Positions 10,866-21,135 of a DNA stretch of 64,000 nt are shown piece by piece. The translations under genes and the position numbers were made by a program. Location of the stretch: NCBI GenBank assembly GCA_951812925.1, contig OX638368.1, positions 80,644,909 to 80,708,908 on the forward strand, written 5' to 3'. This stretch comes from Calliopum simillimum. Its lineage: Eukaryota; Arthropoda; Insecta; Diptera; Lauxaniidae. The notes under the pieces are model-generated. The model did no database searches, was not told where the DNA came from, and saw nothing but the letters and a program-made list of their open reading frames with translations. The first letter of the stretch is position 1; each line of letters starts with the position of its first letter.

Positions 10866-12053
10866 CTCGAGTAAAAATTGAAAAACAAAAAAAATTTTTT
10901 CAGTGATAAAACTCAAAAACAATGCGACATAAACTTAACATCAATTCTTGATTCAAGAAGAAAAAAAAAAAAAACTGTTCTGTAATGTAGTGAACATTTT
11001 TTTGTTACGTGTTATTAAATCATGGTCATATGTAGATAAGTGACAGAGCCCCCCGTTTTGTTTATATGCGTGTTGAATTATTAAGCACAAACTAGACTTT
11101 TGATATTGCCATACTACACTGAATATTAGCTGTGTTTAATAGGAAAATCATCTCTAGGTATCACAACATCACAGCATTTCAAAATAAGCCGAATTTTTTT
11201 TATAAAAATTAATTAAAATACACAAAATAAATCCAAAATAAAAAAAAAAAAAATTGTGAATTAAAGAAAATTCGCAAAAAGGTAGCCTGTTTTCATCGAA
11301 TATTTAGCTCCGCGTGTATCACATCGTTCAATCCTACCCGTTTCCACCTGCCGAAATAAATTTATTTTTGTCATTAAATGTCAGAAGCAGTAAAATTAAA
11401 CTTGCCTTTAATTTTCTTCTTCATATTTATCTTCAATTTGCTTTACTTTTAATGCCAATTGTCAAAGTTTAGGGGTGTCACTAGGTCGAAAATTTCCAAA
11501 ATCGGTAGCCTTGATGTGATTAATGCACAGATTTAAGTTAAACCTCAGCAGGAATATATTTATTATTGCATGGTATCAACGCCCAGATTAATCGCTAAAT
11601 CCGTTAACTGACTGAAATCTCCTTTTGAGTCTGCGGTGGAAACAAGGTATAAGGCAAGGTCCTGATTTATTAAAGCCTGTGGCAAAAGTTTTGCTACAAA
11701 AAGTCATAAATGCAATTATTCATCGTTTAAAGCATAGTATTTACTAATATTTATGTGCGAAATTCTAATATTATATAATAAAATATTAGATTGAAAAATC
11801 ATGCGGATTTTTCCCCCCATCTATCAACTTCTGGCAACTTTTCGTCAGAACTATAGTGGATTTGTACAATAAAAAGCAGGCATCACTGTTTTGTTCTTCA
11901 TGGAGTTGACAGGAAAAAAATCAATATTTACTTCAAAAACAGAAGAATGATAGAATAGAATTCTATAATTTTTGTTAAACCTACTGTAATTTATTGGTAA
12001 TATTTGCTGCAAATATGTTCATCGCATTGTAACCGCATAAAAATATATTGTGG
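10866..12053 (+). other. upstream region of the DnaJ gene
   Basis: AT-rich DNA leading to the DnaJ start codon. It should contain the promoter and 5' UTR, but I could not place a TATA box or initiator with confidence. The candidate antisense exon pieces at 11418-11693 lie within it. Confidence 0.4.
11418..11693 (-). pseudogene. possible terminal exon(s) of an unrecognised gene
   Basis: On the minus strand a plausible acceptor (CTTTTTGTAG, ending at 11694) opens a 43-codon frame reading KLLPQALINQDLALYLVSTA and then DSKGDFSQLTDLAINLGVD, with a stop at 11563-11565 and an AATAAA just after. A second frame further down (about 11418-11545) reads IKATDFGNFRPSDTPKL, a stop, then LALKVKQIEDKYEEEN and another stop. 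Composition is more protein-like than the surroundings. I do not recognise the family, and the two pieces need not belong together. Confidence 0.3.
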
Positions 12054-12232
12054 ATGTTGTTATTACGATCAATGCTGGCGACAGTTAGATGCGTTTTTGT
12101 GTTCCTATTGATAAATTCATTCATCGTAATAATATACGCTGGTACGAATGACCCATATAAAGTCCTTGGGGTAAATAAGCACGCTACCAGCCATGAAATC
12201 AGAAGAGCTTATAAGCAATTAGCCAAAGAATG
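12054..12232 (+). CDS. l(3)80Fg: exon 1 of an ER DnaJ/thioredoxin-like protein (DNAJC16 family)
   Basis: ATG at 12054 opens MLLLRSMLATVRC and a hydrophobic run (VFVFLLINSFIVIIYAG), a good signal peptide or membrane anchor. The first helices of a J domain follow: DPYKVLGVNK, then HEIRRAYKQLAKE. The frame ends at the donor AATG|GTAAGT at 12233 in phase 2. Splicing to 35955 rebuilds the Trp codon and continues directly into HPDKSNHPEAE, giving an uninterrupted J domain. J domains stimulate Hsp70 ATPase, and DNAJC16-type proteins are predicted ER or membrane co-chaperones with thioredoxin-like domains. The exact start is uncertain, because a second Met (MLATV) also precedes the hydrophobic segment. 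An upstream TTG in frame is not needed. Confidence 0.88.
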
Positions 12233-12645
12233 GTAAGTAGAAAATATACATATTTTTTCCAAAAGGTTTTCAATTTAACCATTGCTAATATAATCCAAAT
12301 CGCAGATAAAGTAAATAGGAATTTTTGGCAAATGTGTCAGACTTACCTTTCGCAACACCTAAAACCTACTTTGTTTTGTAAAGCTGTTAAATCCTATAGG
12401 CTGTTTCCACCGAAGATTAAAAATAGGATGATGGGATGATAAATTAATCAATATAAGAATTCCAGAACAAATATTCCACCCTTTGAAAATTACAAAAAAC
12501 CAATTTATAGAAAAAAAGTCATGAAAATTTTCTTAAAAAATGTAAGTTTTTGTACCGAAACAACAACAAATTTAATTTTTGGACCAACATTTTTTAAAAA
12601 GATAATGTTGACCTAGTCATGCTCTACAAAAAATGTCTTGAAAAT

Positions 12646-12832
12646 TGTTGTGAATCTTCAATTAAAAGACCAAACTTTTGTAAAAAAAAGGTTTCTTTAT
12701 AAGTTCAGAAATGTGAATGAAAATGAAAATTTTATAAATTTTATAAAATTAAAATCAGAGAAATCTAAGATAATTTTTATACAACTACTTTAATAATTTG
12801 TAAAGTAGTTTGAAAGTCCAGTATTGCTAACA
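12646..12832 (-). repeat. 3' LTR of the gypsy element
   Basis: 187 bp, TGTTGTGAATCTTC to TATTGCTAACA on the plus strand. Identical to the copy at 17335-17521. Adjacent to the polypurine tract on the inner side. Confidence 0.97.
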
Positions 12833-12843
12833 TCTCCCTTTCT
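12833..12843 (-). other. polypurine tract of the gypsy element
   Basis: On the minus strand AGAAAGGGAGA sits directly before the 3' LTR and touches the pol stop codon. Confidence 0.8.
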
Positions 12844-15815
12844 TATTTAGACAGTGTATAATCTCGATGCCAAGTTGGGGGACGTTTTATGCGAATTGAT
12901 TTTCGTTGTTGAGTTTCTTTTGTCTGTAGTGACTCTGGACTGAACGTTGACTCTGGACTAGAAGTTGACTCTGGACTGGATATTGACTCTGGATTGGATG
13001 TTGACTCTGGACTGGATATTGACTCTGGACTTAAATTGATCTGAGCTGACTCTAGACTTGTGTTTTGAGAGTTTTCTGTTTCTGTGTTAGTGCTGCTATC
13101 TTCAGATGGTTGCTTAAATGGTAATACCACTGAGTTCAAACTGCAACAGTTTTCAGTATCAATCTGCCGCTCACGTATCTGATTGGCATGTGCTTGTATG
13201 TATCTCGTTCGATCGTTTTCGCTTAATTCAACATTATAATTTACGTTGCCAATTTTATCGATTATTTTTCCAGGTTGCCAAGCCATTTTGTTGTTTTTGA
13301 AAACTTTTACAAACACATTTTGGTTGACTTCAAAAGATCTTGTTGTACAACTATATTTTTTATTAAATTGTTGTTCCATAGTCTCGTTGCGTGTTAAATT
13401 TAATGGTTGTTGCTTAACAAGCAAGTCAATTTCGGTTCGCAGCTTCCTACCCAAGAATAATTCCGAAGGTGTTTTTCCTTCTACACAATTTGGGTTAGGT
13501 GTTGCTCGGTATTGCAACAAAAATTCTTGTAAATTTGCGTTTTCATTTTGGTCATTTGTATTAGACTTTTCTAACGCGCGTTTAATTGTATCGACATATC
13601 TTTCAGCTTGCCCATTACTCTGTGGATGATATGGAGCTGTGCGAATATGCTGTATACCTCGATATTGACAAAATTGTTGAAATTGACTGCTTACGAATTG
13701 TGTGCCATTATCTGATACAATACATTCCGGATAACCAAATCTATTGAAACAATCAGATAATAGTTCAATTATTTTATTTGATGAAATTGTGTTGCACTGG
13801 TATGCCTCTGGCCATTTTGAAAACGAATCCACAATTATCAAATAGTATTTCGTTCGAATTGGACCTGCTATATCAATATGAATGCGTTGCATTGGACGCA
13901 TTGATGTCGGCCATGAACTCAATTTCGTTTTTATTGGTGATTTAGCATTAAGTTGACACTGTGCACATTGACGCACGTAATCCTCGATGTGGTGATCTAT
14001 ACCCGGCCAGTATACATGACTGCGTGCTATTGATTTCATTCGCTGCTGTCCCTGGTGTCCTTTATGTAGGGTTTTTAGGATACGATTTCGATAGATTTGT
14101 GGAATAACAATGCGCTCAGCATGTAGTAAGCAATCATCAACCACAGATAATGACTCCTTGCGATTAAAAAATGGAATTAAACTGGTGTCTGCTAAACTTT
14201 TGATGTTTTTAGGCCACTTATCTTGTGTGTATTTTATAACTGCTTGAATCTGTGAATCTTTACGTGATGATTGCTGAATCATGTGATGCGTAACTGGTAG
14301 TGCATTAATATTTTCTTGCATAACTGCTCTTATGTTGTATTCGAGTGTTGCACAAGCTATGACAAATTCTTCATCACTCTGCTTTTGTTGTGGTAAAAGT
14401 CGAGAAAGCATATCGACATTACCAAAATTCTCTGACTTAACATGTTCAATGTCAAAATTGTACGTCATCATCGTCAAGGCCCATCTTTGGAGTCGGCTGG
14501 CTGAATGAACTGGAATACCTTTTTTAGATCCAAAAACTGCTAACAAAGGCTTATGGTCAGTGCGTAGAATGAATTTTCTACCATACACCATGCGGTGAAA
14601 CTTTCGTACTGCGAAAACTAATGACAATGCCTCCTTTTCGATTTGTCCGTAATTCCTTTCTGCTGGAGTCAAAGAACGTGATGCATGTGCAATTGGTTTT
14701 TCAATGCCATCAGGCATGATGTGTGAAATTTGTGCCCCAATTCCCTGAATTGATGCGTCTGCTGACACGATGATTGGAAGATTCGGGTTAAAATGTGTAA
14801 GCATTAAATCAGATGATAAAATTTGTTTGAATTTTTGAAATGCTGCCTCACAATCTGATGACCAATGCCATTGAATATTTGAATGTAATAGTGCGTCAAG
14901 TGGAGCACGTAATGATCGCATTGAATCAATGAATTTGCCGTAAAAATTTACTGAACCCAAAAATGATCTCAGTTCGCTCACATTTGTAGGTCTTGGTAAA
15001 TTTTTAATTGAAGCAATCTTGTCTGGATCTGGTCGAACGCCTTCGGAATCCAAAATATGACCCAAGTACTTTATTTTATGCTGTAAAAATTCACACTTGT
15101 CGAAATTTACTGTTAAATTGTTCTCACCAAATCGTTTGAGAACTTTTCGGATAGATTCGATGTGTTGTTTAAATGACTCACTTGCAACAATAACGTCGTC
15201 AAGATACGGTGTTGCTTCTGAGATGCCACATAGAATTTTTTCTATTGCCTGCTGGAATGCACCAGGCGCTGATTTTACACCAGGAACCAGTCTATTGAAG
15301 TGATATAAACCTCTATGTGTGTTTATAGTTAATATTTTTTTCGTAGCATCGTCAACTTGAAATTGCATGTAAGCATCATTTAAATCGAATCGAGTGAAAA
15401 ATGTTCGTTTGTTTAATTGAATAAAAATATCCTCTGGAAGTGGAAGAGGGTGGAAATGTGGCTCCACACATTCATTTAAACCTGTAGAATAGTCTGCACA
15501 AATTCTTATTCTTCCATTGGAGCGCTTTACTACCACTATGGGTGCTGCCCAATCACTGAAGTTTGTTGGTGATATGACGCCTTCCTTTTGTAATCTATCA
15601 AGCTCTGCTTCAACCAGATTTGCTACAGCATAAGGAACTGGGCGCTTCGCACAAAATTTCGGGTTTACATTAGGTTTGAGCGGTAAGTGAATTTTAATTT
15701 TGTCACAGTGACCTAGCCCCTTGCGAAAAACTGTCGGAAACTCATTTTTTAAGGTTTCGACTTCCTTTGGAATTTGAACAGTTCTGCAAAATGCATTTAT
15801 GGGCACTTCCCACAA
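12843..15815 (-). CDS. gypsy pol: reverse transcriptase, RNase H, integrase
   Basis: About 990 codons without interruption. The reverse transcriptase has RFDLNDAYMQFQV and the catalytic YLDD (about residues 204-207). RNase H shows VSADASIQGIG, EKEALSLV and TDHKPL. The integrase has an HHCC zinc-binding region (HKGHQGQQRM to CAQC) and the DDE core: HIDIAGP, IVSDNGTQF and NGQAERYVD. The C-terminus carries a tandem SPES(T/I)-type repeat (about 12920-13030). The frame is -1 relative to gag and has no ATG of its own at the overlap, so it is probably made by ribosomal frameshifting. A T5 run on the coding strand at 15828-15832 lies in the window where the shift must occur. Full-length for the family. 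Confidence 0.96.
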   Translation of the reverse strand: MWEVPINAFCRTVQIPKEVETLKNEFPTVFRKGLGHCDKIKIHLPLKPNVNPKFCAKRPVPYAVANLVEAELDRLQKEGVISPTNFSDWAAPIVVVKRSNGRIRICADYSTGLNECVEPHFHPLPLPEDIFIQLNKRTFFTRFDLNDAYMQFQVDDATKKILTINTHRGLYHFNRLVPGVKSAPGAFQQAIEKILCGISEATPYLDDVIVASESFKQHIESIRKVLKRFGENNLTVNFDKCEFLQHKIKYLGHILDSEGVRPDPDKIASIKNLPRPTNVSELRSFLGSVNFYGKFIDSMRSLRAPLDALLHSNIQWHWSSDCEAAFQKFKQILSSDLMLTHFNPNLPIIVSADASIQGIGAQISHIMPDGIEKPIAHASRSLTPAERNYGQIEKEALSLVFAVRKFHRMVYGRKFILRTDHKPLLAVFGSKKGIPVHSASRLQRWALTMMTYNFDIEHVKSENFGNVDMLSRLLPQQKQSDEEFVIACATLEYNIRAVMQENINALPVTHHMIQQSSRKDSQIQAVIKYTQDKWPKNIKSLADTSLIPFFNRKESLSVVDDCLLHAERIVIPQIYRNRILKTLHKGHQGQQRMKSIARSHVYWPGIDHHIEDYVRQCAQCQLNAKSPIKTKLSSWPTSMRPMQRIHIDIAGPIRTKYYLIIVDSFSKWPEAYQCNTISSNKIIELLSDCFNRFGYPECIVSDNGTQFVSSQFQQFCQYRGIQHIRTAPYHPQSNGQAERYVDTIKRALEKSNTNDQNENANLQEFLLQYRATPNPNCVEGKTPSELFLGRKLRTEIDLLVKQQPLNLTRNETMEQQFNKKYSCTTRSFEVNQNVFVKVFKNNKMAWQPGKIIDKIGNVNYNVELSENDRTRYIQAHANQIRERQIDTENCCSLNSVVLPFKQPSEDSSTNTETENSQNTSLESAQINLSPESISSPESTSNPESISSPESTSSPESTFSPESLQTKETQQRKSIRIKRPPTWHRDYTLSK

Positions 15816-17227
15816 ACCAAATTCTTCAAAAAGTCTGCTCCAGCTATATTGAGATCTTTAACACAAGTAACTAACATTTTTAATTTTCTTGTTTCTTCAC
15901 TAAATGTGACATCTAAAACCACTTCACCAATGAATTGAATTTGATTGTGATTGGCATCGCGTGCTGTATGCTTTGTATTTGTTAAAGTTGGCCTGCCGAT
16001 GTGTGACCAAGCATCTTTTGACATTATTGTAATGTCCGAGGCTGTATCCAATTGTAATTCGAGTCTGCTGTTGTTAATGATAATTTCAACATGTTTACGT
16101 CGTTTTGAAAAATCAGTATGATATTCAACAGATCGTGTTTGTGCCTCTTTTTGCTGTTTTGGCTGATTATCCAATTTATTTTGATAATTCTGTTGATTCT
16201 TTTGAATGGGGTTGGAAGGTTTTCCTTTCTTGCAATTACAATATCCTTCTTTGTGACCTACTTTTCCGCATTGGTTGCACTTATGGTTTTTAAAAGTACA
16301 ATTGCGAGAGTAGTGCATTGCTCCACAGAACCAGCATGGCGAAGGCGGTGTTTTTGCTTCCTCTCCTCGCGCTGATGTGTTTTGTGAAGGTCGCTGATTG
16401 TTGTTCAACGAAGTTTTGATCGCCTGTGTCCTTGATTGAGAATTGGAAATCAATTTGTTGTCATGTTGACGAATTAAAGTACGTTGAATTTCAGCATTAA
16501 TGGCAGTTAATGTAACGGGATGCTCTGTTTTCTCCTCGTCTAACATTCTTAGAACCTCATTACGAAATTTTTCATCTTTTGTTGATTGTAAACCACTAAC
16601 AAAAACTAGACATTTTAAATTATCTATTGTGAGCTTATTTAACTCAAAATGTTCACATGTGCGATTAACTTTAGCAATATATGACACATAGTCTTCTGTT
16701 TCAGATTTGACTATCTTAAAGCAGTTGTACCGCTTATTGAAAAGAGACTGTTTCCGTCCAAATATTGATTTGAACTTATCCACTGTTGCTGTGAATGCCA
16801 CTTCATTCGGTTTCGACGGTAAAATAACATCTGCATAACGTTCATACTCGCTTTGATTGATGTTTCGGAGCAATAATCTTGTCTTGTCTGCATCAGATAA
16901 ACCATTGCCGTCAACTGTAAAGAAATCCTCGTATCGAGCGTACCAAGATTCAAATGTGCGATTCTCATCAGGATCATAGATGAATTTTACCATTTGTTTA
17001 GACAAAATATCCATAAGCTGTTCTCGGCTAATATTGTTACCTGCAGCACTATTAGCTGGATTTGATTCGGCTGTATTGGATGTTCCCTTTTCAAGAATGT
17101 CTGTTAAAATTCTCTGTTGAATTTGAAGCTGCTGTTCTTGTCGTACCATTGCTTGTTCTTGCCGTTCCATTGCTTCTTGTTGCTGCACAAGAATTTTTGC
17201 AAGGACTTGGTCAAGAGCGGTTGCCAT
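15797..17227 (-). CDS. gypsy gag with aspartic protease
   Basis: ATG at 17227 opens 476 codons. The N-terminus is Gln/Glu-rich and likely coiled coil (repeated RQEQ-type). The capsid-like middle is followed by two zinc knuckles, CWFCGAMHYSRNC and CNQCGKVGHKEGYC (about residues 295-335). The aspartic protease active site, LQLDTASDITIMS, lies near the C-terminus. Having the protease in the gag frame and pol in the -1 frame fits mag/K02A2.6-type elements. It overlaps pol by about 19 bp. Confidence 0.94.
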   Translation of the reverse strand: MATALDQVLAKILVQQQEAMERQEQAMVRQEQQLQIQQRILTDILEKGTSNTAESNPANSAAGNNISREQLMDILSKQMVKFIYDPDENRTFESWYARYEDFFTVDGNGLSDADKTRLLLRNINQSEYERYADVILPSKPNEVAFTATVDKFKSIFGRKQSLFNKRYNCFKIVKSETEDYVSYIAKVNRTCEHFELNKLTIDNLKCLVFVSGLQSTKDEKFRNEVLRMLDEEKTEHPVTLTAINAEIQRTLIRQHDNKLISNSQSRTQAIKTSLNNNQRPSQNTSARGEEAKTPPSPCWFCGAMHYSRNCTFKNHKCNQCGKVGHKEGYCNCKKGKPSNPIQKNQQNYQNKLDNQPKQQKEAQTRSVEYHTDFSKRRKHVEIIINNSRLELQLDTASDITIMSKDAWSHIGRPTLTNTKHTARDANHNQIQFIGEVVLDVTFSEETRKLKMLVTCVKDLNIAGADFLKNLVCGKCP

Positions 17228-17314
17228 TTTAAAAAGTTGCTGGAAAATTTATTCGATTTTCTTGAGGGGGAAAAAAAAAAAAATAGTTTGATTTTCTGCA
17301 CTTTTTAAAATTTT

Positions 17315-17334
17315 TTTATCCTCGTCGCCAAAAA
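17315..17334 (-). other. primer-binding site and leader start of the gypsy element
   Basis: On the minus strand TGGCGACGAGGAT follows the 5' LTR after a short T run. It starts with TGG, as expected for pairing to a tRNA 3' CCA end. The tRNA identity cannot be fixed by eye. Confidence 0.6.
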
Positions 17335-17521
17335 TGTTGTGAATCTTCAATTAAAAGACCAAACTTTTGTAAAAAAAAGGTTTCTTTATAAGTTCAGAAA
17401 TGTGAATGAAAATGAAAATTTTATAAATTTTATAAAATTAAAATCAGAGAAATCTAAGATAATTTTTATACAACTACTTTAATAATTTGTAAAGTAGTTT
17501 GAAAGTCCAGTATTGCTAACA
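17335..17521 (-). repeat. 5' LTR of the gypsy element
   Basis: 187 bp, identical to 12646-12832. It should carry the promoter for the minus-strand gag-pol transcript. Confidence 0.97.
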
Positions 17522-17526
17522 AAAAT

Positions 17527-18130
17527 ATTATGAGAAAATGAACAGTTTTGAAGCAACGGGCAGTCAAAGCGACTTCCCTTTTTTTAGTCAATTTTTCGAC
17601 TTTTGATCGAAAACCGGCTGGATTTTTTCCACTACAGACTCCAAATTTTTTTTTGAGATCATATTTTTTTGACCTCTAATTTCAGGAAATGGACGGGGAG
17701 CAAGCAAAATCAGAATTTTGCACATATGGGCGCTCTACTGTACATGAAAAAAACAAAAATACCGCATTCTTGTATCAAATCGATGAACTTAACTATACGA
17801 TCCTTATATTTGAGGTGTATCATGTATTCAGCAAACTTATGCAGGGTATTGCGGGGAATATTTGTGTAGAAAATTTTAACCTTGTACAACCCCCACATGT
17901 GGGTCTTTTTTGCTCTTTTCTTAAAAAGGTACAAAAATTACACCTAAAACGGGAATATTGATTCAGTTTGTACTACAGAAATATTTGCTATAAAATTTCA
18001 CTACTTGTTTCTAAAAACGTAAAGGTCGAAATTCCCTGCTCGGTCAACAATCTGATCTTATTATTTTAGTCGATATTATTCATAGCTATTTTTTGTGATG
18101 AAACTTGCACCTTTTCACCTCTAATGGTCA
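17527..18130. other. no recognisable feature
   Basis: AT-rich intronic DNA flanking the gypsy insertion. Frames here are short and overlap on both strands. None resembles a known family. Confidence 0.5.
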
Positions 18131-19700
18131 TGCTTTCAAAATGATAAATAAACCGATGAAAATAATAATAAGAAAAAGCTCGGAAAGTATCGAATGGTGT
18201 AGAAAAATATCAACAACTCAAATTTTTTTTTGGTGAAACAGAATGCCCTAAAATAAATAAATAAATGGGATATGCCACGCACCCAAAATATTTCGTTTAT
18301 TGTATGGGGGCTGAAATATCTGATCTTCAAAAAATCATAACTCGGAAAATAAGAGTCCTATTGGAAATACCGAAATGATATTTTAATAATGAAGAATGTG
18401 GCTATTCGATGCTATTAATACAAAAAAGAAATTTCACCTTCTCTTGTAGCTACGCTGTAAGACTGAACACAGCGTTTTCTTCAACTTCAAGCAAGGATAT
18501 TTCAAAATCCTGCAGGTATAATGATAGTTCTGCAATGAAAACGGATTTAGCGTCAAAAAGTACAGAAGACTGCATATCTATATATAAATAGGCAAACGAA
18601 AACGGTTCAGTCCCTGTTTCTATATCTAAATCTCAACCGATTTGCTTGATTATTTTTTTGTTGGAAAGATTGTGAGAAGGAGCAGTGCATAGGGCTATAT
18701 TTTTTCTAAAGTGGGCGGTGCCACGCCCCTAAATGGAAAAAACGCCCTCACGGCTAAACCACTGCATCGATTTTAATGAAATTTCGTGTAGAGATAGGGT
18801 TGGCACTAAAGAACGATAACATGACCATTATGTTTTTAGTGGGCGGTGCCACGCCCCTAAATAGAAAAAACGCTTACGGCAAAACTACAGCGTCGATTTT
18901 TATGAAATTTGGTATGGAGATACTGTTAGCACTAAGGAACGATAAAATGTCCATTATGTTTTTCTGAAAGCAGAACGACGCCCCTCAGGGTATCACACGC
19001 TTTCAGTGGTAAAATGTTTCACCGATTTTTAAGGAACGATGTCATAACCATTATCACGGCATTGATTTTTATGAATTTCGGTATGGGTATAAAATAAACA
19101 GGACGGAAAGATATCAAAAACTTTTTGCTCTTTAGTAGGAGCTACACGCCTCTAAACGAAAAGCACGTAACTAAGCTGCTGCACCAATTTTTATGCATGC
19201 AGATTACCCGAACCCCAAGGAAGAATATTAAAAGTTCTTAGTGTTTTATCGACCAAGGAAGGGTATAAAGATTTTTTGCTTTATAGTCAAATGGTCGAAA
19301 TTCGGCCACAAGGCGAACTCTAGTAAGAATTAAAAAGTTCATTCCATTTTTTTTTGTGCCTTAGTTATTGACCAACATTTTTATTTTGATAAAAAATGGG
19401 CGTTGCAAATATTGAACAAAGCCTACTTTTCGTTATGCTTTAGATACTTATGATCCAGATCCGCATACCAAATTTCATCAAAATATGTTGTACCATTTGC
19501 GAGAAATAGCATTTAATGTGTTTTACTTGTATGGGTGGTTCCACGCGCACCGGCGATATTTTTCCCACTTTCAGATCGTAGGTGCCTAATAGCAAGTAGA
19601 CTCCTTACAGTTAAATTCAGAAAGATTGCTTTAGTAGTTTTCTTTTTATAGCGTATTATATTTTTTGTAGGCGATTTAAAGATGGAGCGTCACAGAATCA
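18131..19700. repeat. dispersed non-coding repeat with GGGCGGTGCCACGCCC motifs
   Basis: This block resembles 26810-28110. Shared landmarks include CATAACTCGGAAA, TAGCTACGCTGTAAG, CTTCAAGCAAGGATAT and TACTTATGATCCAGA. The motif GTGGGCGGTGCCACGCCCC recurs at about 18712 and 18839 with period about 127 bp, each followed by a segment around TTTTTATGAAATTT. No ORF is convincing. It is a degenerate interspersed repeat, probably non-autonomous. Confidence 0.75.
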
Positions 19701-19907
19701 TAGTTTTGTTCATAAATATTATTGGGATTTATAAAAAATGAAAAAAAAAAAAAAAGTCAGATAAAATTGTTCTGCGTTCCTTAATTCTTTCCACGAGCTA
19801 AGCACAAATGATATTACTCAAAGCTGATTTATCTTTCTTTATTTCTTGAAGCATAAAATTTAAGTGAAAAGGGTAATTCTGTTATTTAAAAAAAAACTTA
19901 CAAAAGA

Positions 19908-19990
19908 AATCCCGGGATTGGTAGCACTAATCCCGGGATTTTAGGGACTGCAAAAAGGCTCGAATCCCGGGATCCCGGGACTGAAATCCC
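19908..19990. repeat. cluster of palindromic AATCCCGGGATT motifs
   Basis: Four CCCGGG-centred palindromes occur within 80 bp (ATCCCGGGATT, AATCCCGGGATT, ATCCCGGGAT, TCCCGGGACT). Such clusters are typical subterminal repeats of hAT-like DNA elements, but no matching second end was found. Confidence 0.55.
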
Positions 19991-20431
19991 TAATATGTAC
20001 ATAGTGTAATTACCCATTAGGGAAAGATGAGATGACATAATTTGATTACCCAATAGGGAAAAGATGCGAACAATGATTAGATCTATATAAGTGGTTTTAG
20101 AACACTACACCCCTACCATTTAAAGAAAAATTTATGAAGTTTTTGAATAAATTTTGATAATTTTGAAAATTTGTGTACATTTAATTCAGGGCTGTAAAAA
20201 ACCCGGGTTTTTTTAAAAAAACCCGGTGGGTTGGGCTCTTTTGGGTTTAATTGGGTTTTATTGATTTTTTTGGGTTTTATTGGGTTTTTTTAATATTCAA
20301 TAAAAAAAAGCTTTAAATCTTTCAAAAAGAAGTTTAAATTATTTTTTTAATTACTTTCAATGAGCTTATTAAATATATAACTAAAATAATAAATAAATAC
20401 ATAATATAATAAAATATTACAAAAATATTCT

Positions 20432-20983
20432 TTATTCACACTTGGGATTATTTTCACGAAGAAATCTATAGACTTTTACAAGCTTGGTAGCTTTTTCAGT
20501 TCCAAGACTATTTTGAATGGGTGACCAAATTAATCCATATGTAGAACAAATTCGTTCAATAGTTGAATCCAATTCGTTGAATAATTCACAAAATCCAACT
20601 GGTATGTTGTTTTGTTTTGCAGTTTTCATCTCCATTATCTGCCACCGTTTGAATGCAGCAAATTTTTAAATAACATCTTCTTTAAACATGTTCGGTGGAA
20701 AAAAATCCTTGTCTTCGATTTGAAAGTTTAAAAAAATTGTATGGAACTCAGGATAACGTCCACTTAACCAATTTTCAGCTTGCAGCTCTTGCTCGGAACT
20801 TAACCTTCGGCCTCTATATACAGGATCAGTGATGTAGGCAAGAAGATGAAAAGGTAAAATGGATTCATAAAATTTTTTCTTGATGTCATCCCTATAACTA
20901 TTTAGTTCTGAGGATTCAAGGAGATCCAACCAGATATCCACCGCTTTTGAAATGGTTGTTGTGTTGCTCTGCAACAAATACAA
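20432..20983 (-). pseudogene. hAT transposase, C-terminal part
   Basis: Two adjoining frames give the hAT C-terminus. One holds KFYESILPFHLLAYITDP and ENWLSGRYPEFHTIF. After a break near 20650, the other holds the hATC dimerisation box STIERICSTYGLIWSPIQN and VYRFLRENNPKCE at the end. In intact copies the two are continuous with a short CDPIxWW-type linker that is damaged here. Confidence 0.82.
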
Positions 20984-21135
20984 AGAGTTACCAACTATAG
21001 TTAACTGTTTGTATAAATTGTTTGCTTCTGAATAGAGACCAACATTTAATAAAATATTATTTATTGAAACATCAATACAATGCTCAATTCTAATTTCATT
21101 GTACTTATGGTAATTTTCAATAAACGTACGTACAC

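Larger units (their letters stand above)
12646..17521 (-). mobile_element. complete Ty3/gypsy (mag-like) LTR retrotransposon, 4.9 kb
   Basis: Two 187-bp LTRs, identical base for base by eye, flank gag and pol on the minus strand. The element is bounded by a perfect 5-bp target duplication AAAAT (12641-12645 and 17522-17526). LTR ends are TGTT...AACA. A primer-binding site, a polypurine tract and open gag and pol frames are all present. Identical LTRs mean a recent insertion, and the element may be able to move. It lies antisense in intron 1 of the DnaJ gene. Confidence 0.97.
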
